Below, one piece after another: positions 1-4,876 of a stretch of DNA of 6,152 nucleotides. Source of the DNA: Cellulomonadaceae bacterium (GTDB lineage Bacteria; Actinomycetota; Actinomycetes; Actinomycetales; Cellulomonadaceae); assembly GCA_031282935.1 (NCBI GenBank), contig JAITCS010000057.1, forward strand, positions 1-6,152. The letters run 5' to 3'. The translations under genes and the position numbers were made by a program. Under the pieces are notes generated by a model. The model was not told where the DNA came from and made no database searches. It worked only from the letters and a program-made list of their open reading frames with translations. Positions within the stretch are counted from its first letter, which is position 1; every line of letters begins with the position of its first letter.

Positions 1-792
1 TTGAACCATAACTGGGTCATCGGCAATGGTAGTAATTCCATAGTCGAACATCTGCACATATAATTGGGCAAATCTATGTTCTGGGCGGTATCCACGGCTC
101 GAAATGAAGTAATCTCCGACTTCCTTGCGGCGAAACGGATTATTAACCTTTGCGGTTGGAGGCAACCCTTTGCGCTGTTGATATGCTCGAACAAATTCTG
201 CTCCTTGTGGGCTATTGTAAAATTCCTTAGCGGAACCTTTGAAATCCTTAAGCAGAGTGGTGAATTCTATTGCGGGTTCGCCGAAATAGTGTATCAAGGC
301 AGCGTCAGTCACCCTAGGTTTCCCCAGGAACATTCGTGCAAGGGCTGCCTTCGCTGATTTGGATCCCAACGAGATGTCCCTGGGCCCGTATGCTTTTAGA
401 CTGATTGGTAGGTTAAGCTCGGCTCTGCCCAGTGATTCGAAAAACAAGTTTATGTCCGCGCTGGTTCCACTATTGGTGTCATGCCCAACAGGCGATACCG
501 CAATTTTGGATTGCCGTATTATACCGGGCGTAAATTCGACTAAACCCAAATCGCCCGGTGAATAGACGAGGGCATTCCCGATGTGCTCCGCTAGCGCTTG
601 ACCCTGGGCCAACGCCCGACGCACCTGGAATTCGGTTAGTTCATTGCCAACCCGACCTATCGTTGCCTGTAATTTAGCGTTTAGCGTAGCGGTGTCAGTC
701 GCAACCTGGAACATTTGCTGTTGTAAAAAATCATTTAGCACTACCGCACACTGGTACTCTGCTATGAGCCCGTTAGCGCCTTTTTGATGCAA
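1..792 (-). CDS. Putative PD-(D/E)XK nuclease, possibly restriction-type (C-terminus off window)
   Basis: The minus-strand frame is open from the left edge up to an in-frame stop at 943-945 inside tRNA-Met, so the 3' end is missing and at least 264 residues are present from the chosen start. Seen: an N-terminal helix with GLIAEYQ (E12), then a helical stretch to about residue 75, then TSADINLFF (D113) followed by LPISLKAY (S131, K133) and SLGSKSAKAAL. A strand-borne D, 18-20 residues, then (E/S)xK, with a Glu in the first helix, is the PD-(D/E)XK core of many restriction and repair nucleases; Ser in place of Glu occurs in some families. Start: there is no ATG before residue 27. TTG 790-792 is chosen because GGTGG lies 8 nt upstream and it places the GLIAEY helix near the N-terminus; GTG 802-804 and TTG 820-822 are alternatives. 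Hand counts on four 60-base lines give about 45% GC, and several ATA codons are used, suggesting transfer. That it is a gene is fairly sure; nuclease is a motif-level inference; recognition site and any partner methylase are unknown. Confidence 0.6.
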   Translation of the reverse strand, partial: MHQKGANGLIAEYQCAVVLNDFLQQQMFQVATDTATLNAKLQATIGRVGNELTEFQVRRALAQGQALAEHIGNALVYSPGDLGLVEFTPGIIRQSKIAVSPVGHDTNSGTSADINLFFESLGRAELNLPISLKAYGPRDISLGSKSAKAALARMFLGKPRVTDAALIHYFGEPAIEFTTLLKDFKGSAKEFYNSPQGAEFVRAYQQRKGLPPTAKVNNPFRRKEVGDYFISSRGYRPEHRFAQLYVQMFDYGITTIADDPVMVQ

Positions 793-891
793 AATCGTAG
801 CCACCAAAACAAAATACCACAATCCGAACGGTAGATTTCCCAGTTTTCCTGAGATGTTTTGAGAAAACGTGGCTGTGCCGCATGGGAGTTG
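793..891. other. Junction between tRNA-Met and the nuclease gene
   Basis: This 99-bp spacer has no ATG-started gene. It contains an AT-rich inverted repeat, GTTTTC at 843-848 and GAAAAC at 863-868, with a 14-nt loop. On the minus strand this is the first structure after tRNA-Met, but it lacks a GC stem and a U tract, so a terminator call is weak. The in-frame sequence upstream of the chosen nuclease start is also open here, so the protein could begin a little earlier. Base composition changes at about this point, which fits an island boundary next to a tRNA 3' end. Confidence 0.35.
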
Positions 892-965
892 TAGCGGGAG
901 CGGGGCACGATCCCGCGACCTCACGATTATGAGTCGTGCGCTCTAACCAGCTGAGCTACCCCGCC
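892..965 (-). tRNA. tRNA-Met (anticodon CAT), elongator type
   Basis: The minus strand folds into a full 74-nt cloverleaf. The acceptor stem is GGCGGGG with TCCCGCT (G-U at both ends), the D arm GCTC/GAGC has a GG-containing loop, the anticodon stem is CACGA/TCGTG with loop CTCATAA, the variable loop is AGGTC, and the T stem is GCGGG/CCCGC. The discriminator is A and no CCA is encoded. The first acceptor pair is G-U, unlike the C/A mismatch of bacterial initiators, so this is an elongator. A CAT anticodon could also mean the lysidine-modified tRNA-Ile2, but the overall sequence looks like actinobacterial elongator Met. The T loop reads ATCGTGC, so positions 54 and 58 are A and U instead of the usual T and A. 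Confidence 0.93.
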
Positions 966-1056
966 AGACAACCTGCAAACACTACCCTATCATCATCGGC
1001 AACTCTTTGGCACCTGAAACCGGCAAACCCGCGAGAATCACACTAGGTAGCACGCG

Positions 1057-1129
1057 AGCCCCGAAAGGGAATCGAACCCTTGACCTTCTCCTTACCATGG
1101 AGACGCTCTGCCGACTGAGCTATCGGGGC
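1057..1129 (-). tRNA. tRNA-Thr (anticodon GGT)
   Basis: The minus strand gives a 73-nt cloverleaf with every stem perfectly paired. The acceptor is GCCCCGA/TCGGGGC, D arm GCTC/GAGC, anticodon stem TCTCC/GGAGA with loop ATGGTAA, variable loop AGGTC, and T arm AAGGG/CCCTT with the canonical loop TTCGATT. The discriminator is T and CCA is not encoded. It lies 91 bp upstream of tRNA-Met on the same strand, so the two are probably one transcript. Thr followed by Met next to rpmG is known in mycobacteria; here the tRNAs point away from rpmG, which implies a rearrangement or insertion relative to that layout. Confidence 0.97.
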
Positions 1130-1530
1130 GGCTAAAACACAATACACCGAACGGCACCTCTAATGCTAGTCGGGATGCGCGATTAGTGCCATCGGCGGCG
1201 CAAAACGACGGTCGGGCCAGCGAGAAGCCTGTGATGGCGCCACTTTGCCCGGCTGTAGGACGGCGGCAAAGGGGGTGTGTGCAGGACGGCGGGGTGTAGG
1301 GTGGCAGGCGCTGGACGGTTGGGGATAGACAGGTGGCCTGTTACATAGGCCGCGCATAAAGCGGAAGGGTCAGGGGTAAGGCGCGCTTGGGGGGAATAAG
1401 GCGGCCAAGCAGCGGAGGGCCGCCCATGCCCAGGAACTGGCACTTGGGGCGGGGGCGTGAATGGCACGGGGGCAACGATAGGCACAAGGGCGCGAAACTA
1501 GACTCCAAGGTCGCACTTAACCCAGGAACG
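1130..1530. other. Gene-free, G-skewed intergenic region
   Basis: I see no convincing gene here. The short frames present are proline/arginine-rich translations of a G-rich strand and have no supporting ribosome site or recognisable domain. Over 1261-1500 I count 110 G and 50 C on the plus strand, so a minus-strand transcript would be C-rich and G-poor. GGACGGCGG occurs twice, at about 1259 and 1287. The part next to tRNA-Thr should hold the tRNA promoter; TAGCAT about 30 nt upstream of the tRNA is a possible -10, but no good -35 accompanies it. Confidence 0.5.
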
Positions 1531-1560
1531 CAAAAGGCCGGAGGTTTGCACCCCCCGGCC
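1531..1560 (-). terminator. Intrinsic terminator of the membrane-protein gene
   Basis: Read on the minus strand, GGCCGGGGG (1560-1552) pairs with CCTCCGGCC (1544-1536) over 9 bp with one G-U, around a 7-nt loop, followed directly by TTTT (1535-1532). It begins 16 bp after the stop codon of the membrane-protein gene, the right place and strand to end that transcript. On the plus strand the same hairpin is followed only by CTTTAC, so it should act mainly in the minus direction. Confidence 0.85.
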
Positions 1561-1576
1561 CTTTACTAAAGCGAGA

Positions 1577-2155
1577 TTAGCCTACAACGGTGTCGTCGTC
1601 GCCCCAGCCGCGCAGCAGCGACCACAGTGCAGTGAGCAGCAGTGCCAAGCCAGCCAGAGCCATGATCCAACGCCCGATGCCACTGGTCAGACCAACGGCG
1701 GCGCTGAGGCCATTGCCGAAGAAGCTGCCGAGGCCAGAGTGGCTAAAGCGGAACAGTGCGTTGACGAGCAGCCAGAGTCCGGCGCCCAGACCCAGCAGAC
1801 CAGCGAGGTAGCGAGCCCACGAAGCGCGGGTGAAGTACGCAACCAAAGCCAAGAGCAAGGTGGCGAGCAACAGCAGCAGCAGCAAGGTGCGCTGACCTGT
1901 AGCGATGTTCCAGAAGTTGAACAACTGGTTGGCAACGTAATTACGGGTTTCGCCGCCGATTACGCGAGAGAAAGCCTCGTGGAAGCCAGCGAAAGGCAAG
2001 AACATGGAGAGCAACCCGAGCAACGGCGCCAACGCGAGGCCCAACAGGCCAGGGTGCGTGCGGCGAGCGGGCACTACGGCCTCAGCTACCGGGGGAGTGG
2101 AGTAGGTAGTGGTGGTAACGACGCGCTCTTCGCCGTAACGATTATCTTGGGTCAT
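1577..2155 (-). CDS. Four-helix integral membrane protein of unknown function
   Basis: The 192-residue product is not recognised as a named family. The first 35 residues are polar and Thr/Pro-rich with an RR before the first helix. Hydrophobic segments lie at roughly 36-58, 89-108 (with seven consecutive Leu from residue 91), 115-134 and 160-182, and the tail ends in acidic DDDTVVG. This suggests four membrane helices with both termini probably cytoplasmic. There is no signal-peptidase site, catalytic motif or transporter signature. The start is well supported: AAGGAG lies 6 nt before the ATG. The gene is alone on its strand, with a strong terminator behind it and the divergent rpmG in front. 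A run of CAG triplets in its DNA (1871-1882) is the leucine tract of helix 2 and not an independent repeat element. Reality of the gene is fairly sure; function is not inferable. Confidence 0.8.
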   Translation of the reverse strand: MTQDNRYGEERVVTTTTYSTPPVAEAVVPARRTHPGLLGLALAPLLGLLSMFLPFAGFHEAFSRVIGGETRNYVANQLFNFWNIATGQRTLLLLLLLATLLLALVAYFTRASWARYLAGLLGLGAGLWLLVNALFRFSHSGLGSFFGNGLSAAVGLTSGIGRWIMALAGLALLLTALWSLLRGWGDDDTVVG

Positions 2156-2161
2156 TTAAGA

Positions 2162-2167
2162 CTCCTT
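2162..2167 (-). promoter_or_regulatory. Ribosome binding site of the membrane-protein gene
   Basis: AAGGAG on the minus strand, 6 nt upstream of the ATG at 2153-2155. It is a near-consensus Shine-Dalgarno and fixes the start codon. Confidence 0.8.
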
Positions 2168-2366
2168 GACTAGAAAACTTGCGTTCCAGATGTGGCCTGG
2201 AACACAACAGTATTGACGAGCTTCAACTTAGCGCATGAAATTGCAAAAACCGCACAAGAAACGGCATTTTTGGCTAAGTTTTCCGTATTAAGGTGTTGAT
2301 TTCGGTTCTTTTGGGCCATCTGGACGCATAATTCGCCCAGACGGGTTGCTGGAAAGCCTCGAAACC

Positions 2367-2399
2367 GCCGCCGAGAGGCCGCCGCGAGGCCGCCGCGAG
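2367..2399. repeat. Three tandem copies of an 11-bp GC-rich repeat
   Basis: The units are GCCGCCGAGAG, GCCGCCGCGAG and GCCGCCGCGAG, head to tail with no spacer; the second and third are identical and the first differs at one base. A related GCCGCCGAAAA follows at 2420-2430. The repeat lies about 50 bp upstream of the proposed rpmG -35 element. It could be slippage-generated DNA or repeated protein-binding sites; the sequence does not decide. Confidence 0.75.
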
Positions 2400-2450
2400 G
2401 GCGCGGTGTGAGCCAAGGTGCCGCCGAAAACCGCCAAGGCCTGGCGCGGT

Positions 2451-2479
2451 TTGCTATTGCCCCCAAAGTAAGGTAAAGT
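2451..2479 (+). promoter_or_regulatory. Predicted vegetative promoter of rpmG
   Basis: TTGCTA (2451-2456), a 17-bp spacer, then TAAAGT (2474-2479). Each hexamer matches the housekeeping sigma consensus at four of six positions and the spacing is ideal. The implied start site near 2486 leaves a leader of about 67 nt before the rpmG ATG. It would serve rpmG and probably the dehydratase gene behind it. Confidence 0.45.
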
Positions 2480-2552
2480 TTCCTCTGGTTTCTGCCGCAA
2501 CCGAGCCTGTCCGGCTTGAAGGCGGCCCGATAAGCAATACAACGGAGACACC

Positions 2553-2723
2553 ATGGCTTCAAAGACCGCCGACATTCGGCCCAAGATTACGCTTGCCTGC
2601 ACCGAGTGCAAAGAGCGCAATTACATTACCAAAAAGAATCGTCGTAATGACCCTGACCGCATGGAGCTGAAGAAGTTCTGCCCAAGGTGTGGGAAATCAT
2701 TGCCGCACCGCGAAACCCGCTAA
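2553..2723 (+). CDS. rpmG: 50S ribosomal protein L33
   Basis: This 56-residue gene encodes L33, a small protein of the large ribosomal subunit near the tRNA exit site. The sequence shows the family pattern: [19 protein letters not shown] at the start, YITKKNR in the middle, and an FCPRCGK-type ending followed by HRETR. Two CxxC pairs (C16/C19 and C43/C46) are present, so this is the zinc-binding form and not the cysteine-free paralogue that many actinobacteria make under zinc limitation. Length is normal. The ATG is preceded by GGAG 5 nt upstream (2544-2547). The dehydratase gene follows 30 bp after the stop, so the two are probably one operon. No zinc-repressor operator was recognised upstream, consistent with a constitutive zinc form. 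Confidence 0.97.
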   Translation: MASKTADIRPKITLACTECKERNYITKKNRRNDPDRMELKKFCPRCGKSLPHRETR

Positions 2724-2753
2724 TAAACTGTTTGCAGGGCGGTTCGATTCGCT

Positions 2754-3671
2754 TTGCTCAGAATATCCCGGCGACGCGTTGGCGCATTCGCCCGCGCTAT
2801 TGGCGCAAAAAACCCCGCGTATTACGATCCGTATGACGCGGGGTATTTGGGTTTTCGAGATGTTATTGCGCCGCCGCTGTTCGCTTATGCGCTAACGCAA
2901 GCGAATGTGGAAGATATTTTTACTGACCTCGGTTTCGAGGGCATTTTTAGGCCACTGCCAATCGGGCAACCAGTGCCAAAGAGCGCGGTGCAACCGCGCA
3001 AGTCCGGCGGCAAACAAGAACTGCGCGCCTGGCCCGAGGCCGAGCCACGACGTGCAGCCAGTGGCACCGCCGCCAATGGCACCGCGCACAATGAAACGCT
3101 AGCGTTGCTCCACAGCCTGCACCTCACAGCGCAGCAGCCAATAATTGCAGGCTCTAGCCTTGACGTAGAAACAACCGCGCAGCACCGCAAGTCTGGCCCC
3201 TGGACTGTCATAACCTGCGAATCCGAACTCAAAGACGGCAGCGAAACCGTGGCCGAACTAAAAGCGGTGTACGGCCTCGGGAAAGCAACCGTGCCGCAAA
3301 CGCCAGAGAATGCTCCAAATGAAAAAGAGCACGAAGGGGCGGCGCTAGAAATCGAAATCACGCAAGATGAGATTGCCAAGTTTTGTGCCGCGAGCGGGGA
3401 TTACAACCCTATTCATCTGGATAAAGCGGCAGCCCAACAATTTGGCTTCCCAAATGTTATCGCGCCCGGCCTTTTGCTGTTAGGCAAAGCGATGTCGCAA
3501 CTAGAACTTGAACTCGAACAGCCTAAAACAATAGTGGCCAGGTTACTAAACCCTATCGTGGTGCCTGAAACGGGCGCCAAAATAACTGCAACCGTAACCA
3601 CGAGCAAAAAGACTGACTTAACTTTCACCCAATCCAACAAAAGAGTGGCCCGCGCCACCCTCAGCCAATAA
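2754..3671 (+). CDS. Two-domain MaoC-type (3R)-hydroxyacyl dehydratase, HadA-HadB-like fusion
   Basis: The 305-residue product joins two hotdog domains. Residues 3-66 and 117-178 form a MaoC dehydratase N-terminal (HadA-like) domain, with AIGAKNPAYYDP and DVIAPPLFAYAL; the catalytic Asp and His of active hydratases are Lys19 and Tyr23 or Tyr24 here, as expected of the inactive partner. Residues 199-305 form the active domain, with GDYNPIHLD supplying the likely catalytic D216 and H221, then FPNVIAPGLLLLG. Such enzymes hydrate or dehydrate (3R)-hydroxyacyl-CoA or -ACP; in mycobacteria separate HadA and HadB act in FAS-II next to rpmG. Here both halves are in one chain. A low-complexity linker (about 74-114) interrupts the first domain. 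Start: no ATG or GTG exists between the in-frame stop at 2724-2726 and the domain; TTG 2754 is the only usual start codon, with only a weak GGCGG 11 nt upstream, so coupling to rpmG is possible. The true substrate is not shown by the sequence. Confidence 0.85.
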   Translation: MLRISRRRVGAFARAIGAKNPAYYDPYDAGYLGFRDVIAPPLFAYALTQANVEDIFTDLGFEGIFRPLPIGQPVPKSAVQPRKSGGKQELRAWPEAEPRRAASGTAANGTAHNETLALLHSLHLTAQQPIIAGSSLDVETTAQHRKSGPWTVITCESELKDGSETVAELKAVYGLGKATVPQTPENAPNEKEHEGAALEIEITQDEIAKFCAASGDYNPIHLDKAAAQQFGFPNVIAPGLLLLGKAMSQLELELEQPKTIVARLLNPIVVPETGAKITATVTTSKKTDLTFTQSNKRVARATLSQ

Positions 3672-3690
3672 AAGCCAATAACGGCCAATA
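3664..3690. repeat. Three GCCAATA repeats at 10-bp spacing
   Basis: GCCAATA occurs at 3664-3670, 3674-3680 and 3684-3690, exactly 10 bp apart. The first contains the start of the dehydratase stop codon and the other two fill the 25-bp gap before the convergent lacI stop. No hairpin with a T tract lies in this gap, so no intrinsic terminator separates the two genes here. Confidence 0.7.
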
Positions 3691-3696
3691 GTGGCA

Positions 3697-4743
3697 CTAA
3701 AGCTTCGGCCCGGTGGTGGTGCCAAGTTTTAGCTCAACGGGCAGGTACACCTCGGTCGGTTCGCCGCCGTCCAACAAGTTGAGCACCGCCTGGCCCAGCA
3801 GCGCCCCCTTTTCGCGCAAAGGCTGACTCACGGTGGTCAAAACATCGGGCGTGAGCCACGGTAAATCGAGAGCGTCAAAACCTGTAATTGAAACGTCCTT
3901 GCCGGGCACCAACCCCCGCTCGCGCAGCGCCAACACCACCCCGGCGGCAAGTACATCTGACTGAGCCACAATGGCGGTGGGGCGCTGTTCGTCGGGCAAA
4001 TCAAGCAAAGCGTGAGCGCCCTCGCGCCCCGAGGCGACCGTGGAGGTCTGAGCCTCCCAAGTGGCAACCGGCTCGATAACCTCCCGCAGGCCCGCCAACC
4101 GGTGCGTGGCCGCCACCCGGTCCGCCAACGCGAGCCGACGGGCATCCACAAACCCGGAGGTTTCCCCGGTGCGGTGCAGCGGCAAAGTGAGTTCCGCAAT
4201 TTTAGTGTGCCCCAGCGAAACCAAGTGGGTGGCCACATCGCGCATGGCCGCCTGATCCTCAAGGCCCACCAGCGCCGCCCCCGGCACCTTCGGCCCTTCA
4301 CCGACCACCACCGGAATGTGCCGCCGCGTCAAAACCTCCAGCGACGGGTCACTCGAAATCACGCCCCAAACCATGACGGCCGCGTCCATGGCCGCACTGC
4401 CTAGCAACGACTCGCCGTCCAAACCGGGAATCAGCAGCACCCCCAACCCGGCCTCACCCAGGGACGAAACAAGGCCGTCCAGCAACTGCACAGCCACAGG
4501 GTCGGAGAAGGCCCGCCCCGGATTGGTGCCCAGCACAACCCCCACAATGCCGCTGCGGCCCGAGCGGAGCTGGCGCCCAAACGGGTTCGGCCCGTGGTAT
4601 CCCAACTCGGCCGCCGCCGCCAAAACGCGGTCGCGAGTTTCCGGGGTGATGGGGCCCGCGCCGGAAAACGCCAACGAGGCCGTGGACACCGACACGCCCG
4701 CCCGCTGCGCCACAGAGGACAGCGTGGGGCGGGTCTTGGCCAT
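3697..4743 (-). CDS. LacI/GalR-family transcriptional regulator
   Basis: The 348-residue length is normal for the family. Residues 8-27 are the LacI helix-turn-helix (TLSSVAQRAGVSVSTAS...), residues 52-64 resemble the hinge helix (PNPFGRQLRSGRS, with Leu59 at the intercalating position), and from about 65 on there is a periplasmic-binding-protein-like effector domain ending with SITGFDALDL (G288-D290) and LTTVSQPLREKG. It should bind an operator as a dimer and release or bind DNA on a small ligand, usually a sugar. Residue 24 in the recognition helix is Leu where LacI has a DNA-contacting Arg; the TASLAFSG form occurs in other actinobacterial members, so it is probably functional. AAGG lies 7 nt before the ATG. 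No sugar transporter or hydrolase is adjacent, so ligand and targets cannot be named. It is convergent with the dehydratase gene and divergent from murB; autoregulation in the shared gap is possible. Confidence 0.95.
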   Translation of the reverse strand: MAKTRPTLSSVAQRAGVSVSTASLAFSGAGPITPETRDRVLAAAAELGYHGPNPFGRQLRSGRSGIVGVVLGTNPGRAFSDPVAVQLLDGLVSSLGEAGLGVLLIPGLDGESLLGSAAMDAAVMVWGVISSDPSLEVLTRRHIPVVVGEGPKVPGAALVGLEDQAAMRDVATHLVSLGHTKIAELTLPLHRTGETSGFVDARRLALADRVAATHRLAGLREVIEPVATWEAQTSTVASGREGAHALLDLPDEQRPTAIVAQSDVLAAGVVLALRERGLVPGKDVSITGFDALDLPWLTPDVLTTVSQPLREKGALLGQAVLNLLDGGEPTEVYLPVELKLGTTTGPKL

Positions 4744-4876
4744 AACTCTACCTTACGTTAAGTGGTGCCACACTGCGCGTAACGGTGGCGCGCTGCAAGT
4801 CGTGTTGCGAAAGGTCACACACCACACTCGGCGCGGCAACCCCCGCATTGGGGCCAAGGGGCACAAAATCGGTGGT
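4744..4876. promoter_or_regulatory. lacI-murB divergent intergenic region with a candidate operator
   Basis: This 133-bp gap must carry promoters for both genes, though no hexamer pair is convincing on either strand. Close to the lacI start are two short inverted repeats: CTTA/TAAG separated by 3 bp (4752-4762), and GTGG/CCAC separated by 2 bp (4762-4771). LacI-family operators are short near-palindromes, commonly with a central CG, and the first of these has CGT at its centre. The arms are only 4 bp, so this is a candidate site for autoregulation and no more. Confidence 0.25.

Larger units (their letters stand above)
2156..2552. other. Divergent intergenic region between the membrane-protein gene and rpmG
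   Basis: This 397-bp gap must hold promoters in both directions. The side nearer the membrane-protein gene (2156-2330) is AT-rich; I found no minus-strand promoter with both hexamers convincing. The middle (2360-2450) is very GC-rich and contains an 11-bp tandem repeat. The right end holds a plausible rpmG promoter and ribosome site. A minus-strand frame crossing the region overlaps the rpmG start and looks spurious. Confidence 0.6.

Noticed and set aside
64..565. Two plus-strand frames of 97 and 68 codons
   Set aside because: Both are antisense to the longer, motif-bearing minus-strand nuclease frame and show no recognisable domain or ribosome site.
843..868. Inverted repeat as tRNA-Met terminator
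   Set aside because: The stem is AT-rich, the loop is 14 nt and no U tract follows, so it does not meet the pattern of an intrinsic terminator.
1250..1480. G-quadruplex in the G-rich gap
   Set aside because: G tracts are frequent, but I could not find four tracts of three or more G with loops of seven or fewer bases in one place.
1183..1485. Proline-rich 100-residue minus-strand frame
   Set aside because: It is what a G-skewed non-coding strand yields when translated; there is no ribosome site, domain or neighbour support.
1871..1882. CAG microsatellite
   Set aside because: Only four perfect copies, and they encode the leucine run of a membrane helix.
1739..2173. Plus-strand 144-codon frame rich in Gln and Glu
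   Set aside because: It is antisense to the membrane-protein gene, which has a strong ribosome site, clear helices and its own terminator.
2170..2562. Minus-strand 130-codon frame across the rpmG upstream region
   Set aside because: It overlaps the rpmG start and promoter on the opposite strand, has no recognisable domain and is very Arg-rich where the DNA is GC-rich.
2885..3379. Minus-strand 164-codon frame within the dehydratase gene
   Set aside because: It is antisense to a frame with clear hotdog-domain motifs; the Ser/Cys-rich product is typical of a shadow frame.
4316..4876. A much longer murB product starting at 4316
   Set aside because: The extension is antisense to lacI and then crosses the intergenic gap; it has no MurB sequence, and the family N-terminus begins just after GTG 4877.
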